Shown here: in pieces, positions 16,534 through 24,738 of the stretch
Layout of the letters: each line of letters begins with the position of its first letter
Numbering within the stretch: position 1 is the stretch's first letter
Assembly (NCBI RefSeq): GCF_029076845.1
Contig: NZ_JARESE010000041.1
Span: forward strand, 29,667 to 93,666
Direction: 5' to 3'
From: Novosphingobium album (ex Liu et al. 2023)
Lineage (GTDB): Bacteria > Pseudomonadota > Alphaproteobacteria > Sphingomonadales > Sphingomonadaceae
DNA: 64,000 bases
The notes under the pieces: generated by a model
The model's input: the letters and a program-made list of their open reading frames with translations, nothing else
Told to the model about the DNA's origin: nothing
Database searches by the model: none
Translations under genes and position numbers: made by a program

Positions 16534-19215
16534 ATGGAAGACTCCAGCGAAGCCGAGCGCACGGCAATCAATACCTGGTTCGAACGCCTGAAGGATCGCG
16601 ATGCCGATCTCCATCGCGCTCTGCTCGCCTCCCTGAACGAGAATCAGGATGGCGGCGGACCGGCCCTTCGCGGTGAAAGCACGGTCCGGGCCGAGGCGGC
16701 CGGGCTCATGCCGCAAGCGCGGATGCGGACAGAAACGATCGTCCAGCTCGGCAGGCCCGCGCTCTTCGTGGTGGGGGGACAGATCCAGCCAGAAACCCCG
16801 CTCAGCGACAGTGTCTCGAAACTCATGGTCGAACGCGTGACGGCGGCGAGCGGTGCGCTGAATCCCTGGATGCCGCTGATCGGCCGGATCGACGTGGAGA
16901 ACCATCCCGCGGGCTTCAACTATGTCGGCACCGGCTGGCTCATCCAGCCGGGCCTGGTCTGCACCAATCGCCATGTCGCGGAGCTGATCGGGCGGCGCGA
17001 AGGGGCCGAATTCACCTTCTCCCGCGGGCGCTTCGGCAAGGCGCTTGGCGTCTCGCTCAACCCCGGCCACGAAAATGGCGGGCCGACGGGGCCAGGCGGC
17101 GCATTCCCGATTTCCGGGATCGCCTGGATCGAACCACAGGACGGCCCGGATATCGCCCTGCTTCATGTGAACATGCCCGATGACGGCACGCGGCCGCGCT
17201 GCATCGAACTTGCCGACGATGATGGCCAGCCCGACGATTTCATCGCCACCATCGGCTATCCCGCCCGCGCCTATGAGGATGCGATCCCGGACCAGGACTG
17301 GATGGACGAGATCTATGGCGGCATCTACGATGTCAAACGCATCGCGCCGGGACAGCTCGACGAATTGCGCGCCGACAGCACGACTTACGATTGCACCACG
17401 CTGGGCGGTGCATCGGGTTCGCCGGTGTTCGGCCTGAAACACGGCAAGGTCATCGCGCTGCACTTCGCCGGCCTCTACAAGATCGAGAACTACGGCGTGC
17501 CGGCAAGAGTGCTGCGCAAGTACGCACAAGGCATCCCGAGCGTCACCACCACCGCCGAGAATCCCGCCGGGCAGACCACCGGAACGATAATCGCAGGGGC
17601 GGGAGCAATCGACCTGCGGCTTGCCTCGACCGGCGCGGAAAGCTCGATCGTGGTGCCGCTGCGGATCAGCCTCTCGCTTGGCGAACCGGCAATGACCGGC
17701 GCCGATGCGATGACGCTGGATGCCGCCGTGGCCAGCCTGGCCGCGCGGGACCATCCCGGCGTCCTGGCGGTCAAGCCCGGCTTCGATGGCCGGTCGGACT
17801 GCATTGTCGTCGCGGTATCGCCCGATCGGTTCGCCGCCGTCAGCGCCGCGATTCCCGCGACTTTCGCAGGCTACCCGGTCGACGTGCGCTATGCCACGAT
17901 CCGGGAACAACTCGGCCTGTCGGAGCTGGGCCTCGAAGCGAGCGGCGCCATCGTCTACGACGATACCCGGCGGCAAGGCCCCGCCTTCAGCTTCGAGGAA
18001 GTGTCCGACGAGGACATGACGGTGATCGCGCATGTCGGCCCGGAATTCAGCTTCCCCGTGCTGGCCAGGTTCATTGGCGAGACGCGGACCAGCCTGACCT
18101 CGTCGATGTACCAGTTCTTCGCCAGCCACATCGCCGATGCCGTGCGCGAAAGGCTGGAATCGGCGCAAGTCAGGATGCGCCTCGTCCTCGATCCGGCGAC
18201 GCGCGACGGCACGGCGGACCAGCCCAAGCCCGGAGAATTCGACCGTAGCGACACTTTCGCCGCGTGGCGGGCCCATCATGCCTTCGAAAACATCTATGTG
18301 CGCAAGGGGAACGGCGGCCTGGTCAGCAGCGCCTATCACATCAAGGTCACGGTCCGCGACGGCGAATGGGTATGGCTGTCCAGCGGCAACTGGACGAAAA
18401 GCAGCCAGCCCGCCCCAGATCCGGTCACGCACCGGGCCAAGGGGAACCGCGAATGGCACATCGTGATCCGCAGCCCCAGGCTGTCGGCGATGTTCGCCGC
18501 GCACATCGAGGCCGATTTCGCCCAGTGCGGCGAGCTCATGGGCACGGCCGAAGCCCCGGCGATCACCGAACAACTGGTGGACGTTCCCGAAGATGTGGTC
18601 GTCGAAGCGCCGGTCGAACTGCTCGAACCGCTGGAGATCACCGGGCGCAAGGTGCGGGTCAAGCCCATCCTGACGCCGGACCGGCACGGCCGGGTCTACA
18701 CCGATGCGGTCCTTGATCTCATCGCCTCGGCGCGCGGCGAACTGCTGTTCCAGAACCAGTATATCAAGATTCGCAGGAACATGGCCGGAAACCTGGGCGA
18801 GCTGGTCGATGCGCTGGTGGCCAAATCGAAAGCGATCGAGAACCTGCGCATCATCCTGCGCTCGGGCGACGTGGCTGACGACGTGGCGGAACTGCGCCGC
18901 CGGGGCATGGACGTGATGCGCTGCGTCCGCGTCATCGCCAATACCCACACCAAAGGCATCATCGCCGACGGCCAGCGCGTCATCATCGGCAGCCAGAACT
19001 GGAGTTCGGACGCCGTGACGTTGAATCGCGACGCAAGCCTGCTGTTCACCGATGCGGATATCGCGGGCTACTTCCGCAAGGCGTTCGAGATCGACTGGGC
19101 CCGCGCCCGCCCGGCCGCCGGCATCCACGAGGAACGCCCTGTCCTTCCCGCGCGGGGCGAGGCGCCGCCTCCAGGCTATGTGCGCATGACGCTGGCGGAA
19201 TACCTGAACGGCTGA
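16534..19215 (+). CDS. Trypsin-like protease fused to double-HKD phospholipase D module
   Basis: An 893-residue protein without signal peptide or TM helices. Residues about 110-320 form a trypsin-like protease: His147 (TNRHV), Asp206 (GPDIALLHV), Ser294 (GGASGSPVF). Residues 330-490 are a region I do not recognise. Residues 500-880 form a phospholipase-D-like module with two complete HxKx4D motifs, His602/Lys604/Asp609 and His805/Lys807/Asp812, each followed by a (G/S)xxNW block. PLD-fold enzymes cut phosphodiesters in lipids or nucleic acids; cytoplasmic placement favours nucleic acid or inner-leaflet lipid. Likely an effector or processing enzyme of the adjacent gasdermin system. First gene of the island, 69 bases upstream of the M64 gene. 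Confidence 0.85.
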   Translation: MEDSSEAERTAINTWFERLKDRDADLHRALLASLNENQDGGGPALRGESTVRAEAAGLMPQARMRTETIVQLGRPALFVVGGQIQPETPLSDSVSKLMVERVTAASGALNPWMPLIGRIDVENHPAGFNYVGTGWLIQPGLVCTNRHVAELIGRREGAEFTFSRGRFGKALGVSLNPGHENGGPTGPGGAFPISGIAWIEPQDGPDIALLHVNMPDDGTRPRCIELADDDGQPDDFIATIGYPARAYEDAIPDQDWMDEIYGGIYDVKRIAPGQLDELRADSTTYDCTTLGGASGSPVFGLKHGKVIALHFAGLYKIENYGVPARVLRKYAQGIPSVTTTAENPAGQTTGTIIAGAGAIDLRLASTGAESSIVVPLRISLSLGEPAMTGADAMTLDAAVASLAARDHPGVLAVKPGFDGRSDCIVVAVSPDRFAAVSAAIPATFAGYPVDVRYATIREQLGLSELGLEASGAIVYDDTRRQGPAFSFEEVSDEDMTVIAHVGPEFSFPVLARFIGETRTSLTSSMYQFFASHIADAVRERLESAQVRMRLVLDPATRDGTADQPKPGEFDRSDTFAAWRAHHAFENIYVRKGNGGLVSSAYHIKVTVRDGEWVWLSSGNWTKSSQPAPDPVTHRAKGNREWHIVIRSPRLSAMFAAHIEADFAQCGELMGTAEAPAITEQLVDVPEDVVVEAPVELLEPLEITGRKVRVKPILTPDRHGRVYTDAVLDLIASARGELLFQNQYIKIRRNMAGNLGELVDALVAKSKAIENLRIILRSGDVADDVAELRRRGMDVMRCVRVIANTHTKGIIADGQRVIIGSQNWSSDAVTLNRDASLLFTDADIAGYFRKAFEIDWARARPAAGIHEERPVLPARGEAPPPGYVRMTLAEYLNG

Positions 19216-19284
19216 GGCGCGGACAACGGATATCGTGGCGGGGCCGGCTCGGCGCGCCCCGCGCATCTGGAAGAAAGGACGGCC

Positions 19285-20382
19285 ATGTCCGATGCCTATC
19301 TGACCATTCGCGTCCCCCTGCGGGAGCCGGGCGGGGTGATGGAGGAATCGGCCGGAGCGCCAGCCATCGAACTGGAATGGATCGACGCGCAAGGGCTCGC
19401 CGTGGGCGCGCCGCTGCTGGTGCCGCCGCCGGAACAGGTGCTGTCGGAAACATTCGGCGCGCCGGGCGGGCCGCAATGGGGGCACAGCCAGGCGGACGCC
19501 ATGGTGCCGGCAATCCAGCCCGAAAGCGCGCGATCGCTGCGGATCGGCGGACGGGGTCTGGCGACCCGGCAAGTCACGCTCGAAGCGGCCAGTCGCCGCG
19601 GGCTGGGAGCACCCGACGCCCCGCCTTCGCCGCGCGGCCGTGCGGATGCCCCGTGGCGCCTCGCGGTGGTCGCCGACGGATACCCGACCTTCGCCGCCTT
19701 CGACGCGGACCTGGAGCGACTGTGGCGTGATTTTTCCGAGGCGCGCCCCTTCGACACGCTCATTCTGGAAGGACTGGTCGGCATGGTCGGGCTGTACTGG
19801 CGATCGGACGACGGGCGCAGCCTGTTCGACGCCCGGCCGCGCGACGAAAACCCCTGGATCATCTATGGCACGCACGAAGCCGTGAACACCGCCGTGGCCG
19901 GAACCGGGGAGAGCCACGCCAAGATCCTCGTGGTGATGAATCGCGGCGAACGCGGCGGCGCCGGAGGCTTCGACAGTTCGCGGCCATCGTGGACGACCAA
20001 CCGCGATTCCGAAGGCGAAAGCTGGACGCAGATCGCGATCCATGAACTCGGCCATGCCTTCGGGCTTGCCGATGAATATGCGACAGCGGGCAACGGCACC
20101 GCCGTACCCGATCCGATCGAACCCAATGTCAGCACGGAGCCGAACCCGGCTACCGTCTCCTGGCGAAGCCATGTCACGATAACCAACGGCGAAGTACCGA
20201 GCCTGCCGGCGGGCATGGCCAATTCCTACCCGGACGGGGCCATCGGCACGTTTCAAGGCGCGCGGTATGATGACACCGCGTTCTTCCGCTCGTCATATGG
20301 TTGCCGCATGAAATGGACGACGTGGGAATTCTGCGAGGTCTGCGCGGCCCACATCACCGATATCGTCAGGCGCCTTGGCTGA
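19285..20382 (+). CDS. M64-like zinc metallopeptidase, cytoplasmic
   Basis: A 365-residue protein. The zinc motif HELGHAFGLADEY (His253, Glu254, His257, then DE at 263-264) and the upstream blocks LAVVADGYPTFAAFDADL, VVMNRGERGGAGGFDS and a C-terminal Cys cluster (YGCRMKWTTWEFCEVCAAH) resemble the M64 (IgA-peptidase-type) family. Known M64 members are exported, but no signal peptide is present here, so it should act inside the cell. GAAAGGA precedes the ATG at 19285. It lies between the protease-PLD gene and the gasdermin promoter region, and probably belongs to the same conflict system as a further protease. Confidence 0.8.
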   Translation: MSDAYLTIRVPLREPGGVMEESAGAPAIELEWIDAQGLAVGAPLLVPPPEQVLSETFGAPGGPQWGHSQADAMVPAIQPESARSLRIGGRGLATRQVTLEAASRRGLGAPDAPPSPRGRADAPWRLAVVADGYPTFAAFDADLERLWRDFSEARPFDTLILEGLVGMVGLYWRSDDGRSLFDARPRDENPWIIYGTHEAVNTAVAGTGESHAKILVVMNRGERGGAGGFDSSRPSWTTNRDSEGESWTQIAIHELGHAFGLADEYATAGNGTAVPDPIEPNVSTEPNPATVSWRSHVTITNGEVPSLPAGMANSYPDGAIGTFQGARYDDTAFFRSSYGCRMKWTTWEFCEVCAAHITDIVRRLG

Positions 20383-20710
20383 AATGCGCCGCGGGCCGCC
20401 ACCGCCGAAACGCAGGCGGATCGCCCCGCAATAATAGCGCCCGATGTACCGCAAGAAGATCGGACAACCTCCAGTCTATCCGTGCTATTTTTAAACTTGT
20501 TCTCAGATCATTGTAGAATTACATTCACTGAGTTTCGATTCGATCATACCGTCCTATCGGCCCGTATGAGTGACTATTTCCCTTTCGACATATTATATCG
20601 CCTTCTCAGGGCACGCCGGGCCGCATACTAAAAAATACTTATCCAAAAAAAAATCGCTTTCTGTACTTTGCATCTCCGCGCCGGTGCGTGAAAATGGGAA
20701 GGGCTTTCCA
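20383..20710. promoter_or_regulatory. AT-rich promoter region of the gasdermin operon
   Basis: 328 bases with no convincing gene, strongly AT-rich from about 20480 with an A-tract at 20645-20653. TTGTTCTC (20497-20504) and AGAATTA (20515-20521) repeat the bipartite motif upstream of the protease-PLD gene, 10 rather than 9 bases apart. A frame opening at 20570 would extend the gasdermin N-terminus, but the extension has no family resemblance. The likely leader of the operon therefore runs up to the ribosome site AAGGG at 20699-20703. Confidence 0.5.
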
Positions 20711-21508
20711 ATGGGAATTTTCAAGAACTGCAAGGATCCCACGCTGACCGCCCTCAAGAAGCAGGGCTTTAACGTCGTGCAGGTTCCGCGCGTCAACCTG
20801 CTGCCGACGCAGCTTCTCGTCGGTGTCAATGGCCGGCTGCGCTATATGGGCGACCTCACATCGGTATTCGTTCCCGACCCGCAAGGCGCGCCGATTCCCC
20901 CGATCGGGCCCGATCAGCCCGGCCCGAACATCAGCGGCACGAAATCCGCCGATGTCGGCATCGGCGTCGGCCTCGACATTCTCGGCGGCCTTATCTCGGC
21001 GCTTGGCGGATCGACGCTCGGCATCAATGTCGCTTATGCCAAGGCCGCCTCGGTCCAGTTCGAATATGCCGCGACACAGCGCAGCGATACGCAGATCGCG
21101 CTGGTGGACCAGTTCCTCGCCAGTTCGACCATCAACCCGTTCGCGCGATCGGCCAAGGCGATGCTCGATGCGGACCAGGTCTACGTGGTGACGAGCGTGA
21201 TCAAGTCGGACACGATCAATGTTTCCGCCAAGGATTCGAACAAGGTATCGCTCGCGGTCAACGTGCCGGTGATCCAGAACGCGATCGGCGGCAAGCTGTC
21301 GGTGACGGCAAGCGGCGATGCCGCTTCGGTCGTGACCTACAAAGGGCCCATGCCGCTGGTCTTCGGCTTCCAGGCAGTGCGGCTGATCTTCGACGGCGCT
21401 GTCTATCGCACGATGAAGCTGGTGGAAGCGGGAACCGTCACCGGCGAAGCCGTTGGCGGAGCGCCGATCATGCTGGATGTGGAGCAGATGCTGCTTGCTG
21501 ACGGCTGA
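20711..21508 (+). CDS. Bacterial gasdermin (bGSDM), pore-forming death effector
   Basis: A 265-residue protein. Bacterial gasdermins are held inactive by a short C-terminal peptide; a partner protease removes it and the rest forms large membrane pores that kill the infected cell. The N-terminus has the family pattern: a Cys (residue 7) just before DPT, then LKKQGFNVVQVPR.nLLPTQLL and LRYMGDLTSVF. The centre has the glycine-rich amphipathic stretch VGLDILGGLISALGG, GINVAYAKAASVQFEYA, and DADQVYVVTSVIKSDTINV, all bGSDM-like. The length is normal. No Pro/Gly linker to a large C-terminal domain exists; the last ~20 residues (after about 245) would be the autoinhibitory tail. The ATG at 20711 has AAGGG 7 bases upstream. 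It heads a five-gene operon with two proteases and two NTPases. Confidence 0.88.
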   Translation: MGIFKNCKDPTLTALKKQGFNVVQVPRVNLLPTQLLVGVNGRLRYMGDLTSVFVPDPQGAPIPPIGPDQPGPNISGTKSADVGIGVGLDILGGLISALGGSTLGINVAYAKAASVQFEYAATQRSDTQIALVDQFLASSTINPFARSAKAMLDADQVYVVTSVIKSDTINVSAKDSNKVSLAVNVPVIQNAIGGKLSVTASGDAASVVTYKGPMPLVFGFQAVRLIFDGAVYRTMKLVEAGTVTGEAVGGAPIMLDVEQMLLADG

Positions 21509-21532
21509 GGGCCGGTGCGGGAGGAAGTGGCC

Positions 21533-22768
21533 ATGGCCAATCGAATTCAGGAGCAGCTTCGGATGCTCGCCGTTCGCGAGCGGATGCGCGAAGGGGGAGC
21601 GGAACGCATCGGCGAGGCTTCCGCGAACCTCCCGGCCGACGCCGTGCCCGAACGGCCCGCCGAAGCGCTCGACAATGTCGCCGACAACTTGCGCCAGTTG
21701 CGCCAGCGGGACGCGCAATGGCTGGAAGGAACCGACGCGACGGCATGGGAGCAGGCCCGGGATATCTTCCTGGCCCATGCCGGCCCGATGCTCGGCCGCG
21801 CGGTCGGCCGCCAAGCGCCGCACCCCCACGACGGAGTGGTGGCCGAAGCCGTCATCATCGCCGACGGCACCCGGCCAAGCTTCCTGCTGTGCGATGGCAA
21901 GGTCGATCCGGCGGACCCGTTCCTCGGCACCTGGGGAGGCGAGGTCGCCACCGCGCGGACCGCCGGCATTGACCGGCTGGCGGGGGCCGTGGGCCGCATC
22001 CAGCCCCAATCCGGCCACGCCCGCAATTTCATCGGCACCGGAACGCTGGTTTCCGCCGATGCCGGCGACGGCACGGGCCTGATCCTGACCAACATGCATG
22101 TCATCGAGGAAGCGCGCAGCACTTTCGGCATCGCGATGACCCCGGTGGGCGACGCGCTGCGGATCGACGGCCATATGGAGATCGACTTCGTGGGCGAGGC
22201 GTGCTCGCTCGGCCGCAATCGCTTTCGCATCGTCGAGGCCCGGTATCCGGCGGGGGCGGGCAGGATCTTCACGGGCATAGATGCTGCGGTGGCGACGATC
22301 GTGCCGATCGACGAGACCTCGCGCTTTCCCGTGCCCACGCCGGCGCTCAGCACGCTTCCGGCCTATGCGACGGGTGGCCTGACCTCGCTCGCGACGATCG
22401 GCTTTCCCGCCGCGCCCGGCTTCCACGACGACCCCGAAGTCGACTGGAACTTTGTCATCGGCACGCTGTTCGGCAACAAGTTCGGCCTGAAGCGCCTTGC
22501 CCCCGGCCTGTTCACCCAGCCCCTGGGCAGCCATCCCGAAGACATCGGGCACCGCGCCATCGGCCATGACGCGACGACGTTCGGCGGCGCGTCCGGTTCG
22601 CTGGTCGTTGCCTGGCTCGATGCCGATACGCCCGGCTTCGCGCTGCATTTCGGCGGGCAGACCAGCGCGAGCAACTATGCGGTTGCGTTCGCCGTCGAAC
22701 GGACGGCGCTGGAAGCCATCGGCGTGCCGTTCGACGGGGCGGCGCTCCCGCCCGTGCCAACGCCTTAG
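21533..22768 (+). CDS. Trypsin-like protease of the gasdermin system (protease 1)
   Basis: A 411-residue protein. Residues 1-130 are mainly helical and charged and may be a death-fold or effector-associated adaptor; no family can be named. The trypsin-like domain spans about 150-400: His189 (LTNMHVIEEA), Asp250 (TGIDAAVATI), Ser354 (FGGASGSLVVAW). No signal peptide. It begins 24 bases after the gasdermin stop; GGGAGGAAG precedes the ATG at 21533, and a GTG at 21515 is an alternative. Expected role: recruited and activated by the NTPase subunits and cutting the gasdermin tail. The exact substrate is inferred. Confidence 0.87.
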   Translation: MANRIQEQLRMLAVRERMREGGAERIGEASANLPADAVPERPAEALDNVADNLRQLRQRDAQWLEGTDATAWEQARDIFLAHAGPMLGRAVGRQAPHPHDGVVAEAVIIADGTRPSFLLCDGKVDPADPFLGTWGGEVATARTAGIDRLAGAVGRIQPQSGHARNFIGTGTLVSADAGDGTGLILTNMHVIEEARSTFGIAMTPVGDALRIDGHMEIDFVGEACSLGRNRFRIVEARYPAGAGRIFTGIDAAVATIVPIDETSRFPVPTPALSTLPAYATGGLTSLATIGFPAAPGFHDDPEVDWNFVIGTLFGNKFGLKRLAPGLFTQPLGSHPEDIGHRAIGHDATTFGGASGSLVVAWLDADTPGFALHFGGQTSASNYAVAFAVERTALEAIGVPFDGAALPPVPTP

Positions 22769-22773
22769 CCACC

Positions 22774-24738
22774 ATGCCCGGTGAAAGCGCACGACTGGCC
22801 GAATGGACCACGCTGTCGAACGGACGGTTCGGCGAATGCTACGTAACCGTGAAGCCGCGCGGCCGGGGACGCCAGTGGGAAGAGATCGTCGCGCTGGCGA
22901 AGCGTCGCGAAAAGCGCATGGCCTGCGAGGAAGCGGAGCGCGAGGGGTTTCTCGACCGGCTGACCGAAGCCGTGGTCAACTGGGAGTTCCGGGCGGGCCG
23001 GCCCGCGGCGGACATCGCGCAATTGCTCGACAGGAGTTCAGGTTACGGTCTGCTGCAAGGAATGACCGACCAGCAGAAAGGCTTCATGTCGGCCCAAATC
23101 CTGATGCCGCTGCTCAAGGTGAGCCAGGCCAGCGCGATCGTCTTCCGCTCCGATCCGGTCCAGAAGCAGATCGGCACGGGTTTCCTGGTCAGGCCCGACC
23201 TGGTGCTGACCGCCGGCCATGTGGCGCTGCGCGTCATGTCGACGGAAGACGGCGATGCTGAACCGCTCGCCGGCGCGCAAGACGCGGCCGGGACGAACGG
23301 CACCTGGTCCGACAGCCTGATCCCCGGCCTGGAATTCCACTTCACCGCCCTGCCCGGCCATGCCGCCAATGATCGCTTCGTCGTCCGGCCAGCCGCGCAG
23401 AAGCCGCTCATCTGCTCGTCCCTTCCCCACGGCACGCCGCCCGACCGGCTGGACCTGTCGACCACGCCACCGGCGGATTCGCGGCTCGATTTCGCGCTCA
23501 TCAGGCTTGCGCAGCGGGTCGAGCATGTCGATCCCGTCGAAATCGTCGACCATGTGACCGTCGAGGAAGGGCGGGCCTGCTGGGCCTTCGGCTTTCCCGG
23601 CGGCAACCTGCTGATGATGGACGTCGCCAATGTTGCCAAGATCGAGGCTGCGGCCGGCCGCTGGCGCCATTTCGCCAACGCGGCGGCGGGCATGTCCGGC
23701 GGATGCTGCGTCAATGCCGAAGGGCAGGTCGCCGGATTGCACGAAGGCACGCTGGAACTTGTGGAAGGCGGCAAGCGGGTCCGGTACAACCGCGGCATCA
23801 GCATGGCCGCGATAAGAGCGGCGCAATGCCGGGGCGGTGCCGATCCCTTGCGCCAGCGCGTCGTGACGCCGGGTCTTGAATTCCAGGATTCGGCCATGGT
23901 GATGAACCTGTATCGCGCCGGGCTGGATCTTGGCGCCCAGGAGGCCGGCTGGCGGGAGCAATGCACGAGCGCCTTCGGCCACAGCCCGCTGGACGAGGCC
24001 CCCTTGCCGCCGTTCCATCCGTGGTTTCCCCGGATCGATTTCGAACGGTGGGTGGACGATGAGGATCGCCATGCACGCCTTTGCCTGATCCACGGCGCCC
24101 CCGGTGTCGGCAAGAGCTTCACCCCCCGTATCCTGCGGGCCAAGCTGAGCGCGCTGGCGGCCGATCTGCTCTCGCTGAGCCCAACGAAGACCACCGGCAT
24201 GGCCTGGGAAGACGCGGTCAGCCAGGAACTGGCCGGCGAGGACGCGGAATATCGCACGGCGGCGGCGGCGGCACGCTACACCGATGTCGATTCGCTGATC
24301 GCCGAATTGCGCCGGCGATCGACGGACCGGCGGCGCAAGCGGTTTGTGGCGCTGGATTTCGGCAGGGGCGATGCCGGGCGCCTTGAAGGGACGCCCTGGT
24401 TCAGCCTGGTGATCGCGATGCTGCTGAACGACTGGATCAAGGTTCTGCTGATCGGGCTGGACGAAGCGGACCGCAATGCGCTGGCCGACCACCTCTATGA
24501 CGATCCGGTCATGCGCGAGATCACGACGCGCGAGATCGAGCTTCGGCACATCGGCGAAGCCGAATTCATCGGCTATGCCGGCGATCTTGCCAAGGCGCGC
24601 GGCGTTTCGCGCAAGATGTCGGACATCCGGGCCTTCGCCCAATCGAACTTCGTCGACCTCACTGGCGACGACAGGGCCCCGTTGCAGACGGTTTCCGCCG
24701 CGCTGACCGCCATTGTCTTCGAACGGAGCCTGGGATGA
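22774..24738 (+). CDS. Trypsin-like protease fused to P-loop NTPase (protease 2)
   Basis: A 654-residue protein. Residues 1-110 form a helical N-terminus (WEEIVALAKRREKRM... LLQGMTDQQKGFM), possibly a small adaptor fold. Residues 115-340 are trypsin-like: His149 (TAGHVAL), Asp239 (RLDFALIRL), Ser308 (AAGMSGGCC). From about 400 a P-loop domain follows: Walker A GAPGVGKS at 441-448, a Walker B-like VLLIGLDEADR near 560 and a final HIGEAEFIGYAGDLAKARG helix bundle. A protease wired to an NTPase resembles STAND/NLR-type switch proteins. It starts 5 bases after protease 1 and overlaps the next gene by 4 bases (ATGA). Confidence 0.87.
   Translation: MPGESARLAEWTTLSNGRFGECYVTVKPRGRGRQWEEIVALAKRREKRMACEEAEREGFLDRLTEAVVNWEFRAGRPAADIAQLLDRSSGYGLLQGMTDQQKGFMSAQILMPLLKVSQASAIVFRSDPVQKQIGTGFLVRPDLVLTAGHVALRVMSTEDGDAEPLAGAQDAAGTNGTWSDSLIPGLEFHFTALPGHAANDRFVVRPAAQKPLICSSLPHGTPPDRLDLSTTPPADSRLDFALIRLAQRVEHVDPVEIVDHVTVEEGRACWAFGFPGGNLLMMDVANVAKIEAAAGRWRHFANAAAGMSGGCCVNAEGQVAGLHEGTLELVEGGKRVRYNRGISMAAIRAAQCRGGADPLRQRVVTPGLEFQDSAMVMNLYRAGLDLGAQEAGWREQCTSAFGHSPLDEAPLPPFHPWFPRIDFERWVDDEDRHARLCLIHGAPGVGKSFTPRILRAKLSALAADLLSLSPTKTTGMAWEDAVSQELAGEDAEYRTAAAAARYTDVDSLIAELRRRSTDRRRKRFVALDFGRGDAGRLEGTPWFSLVIAMLLNDWIKVLLIGLDEADRNALADHLYDDPVMREITTREIELRHIGEAEFIGYAGDLAKARGVSRKMSDIRAFAQSNFVDLTGDDRAPLQTVSAALTAIVFERSLG

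Noticed and set aside
16453..20256. A 1267-codon open frame on the reverse strand opposite the protease-PLD and M64 genes
   Set aside because: It is complementary to two forward genes with intact catalytic motifs and itself has no family pattern; in high-GC DNA such frames are common shadows.
20639..22792. A 717-codon reverse frame opposite the gasdermin and protease 1
   Set aside because: Complementary to two strong forward genes; Arg/His-rich without motifs.
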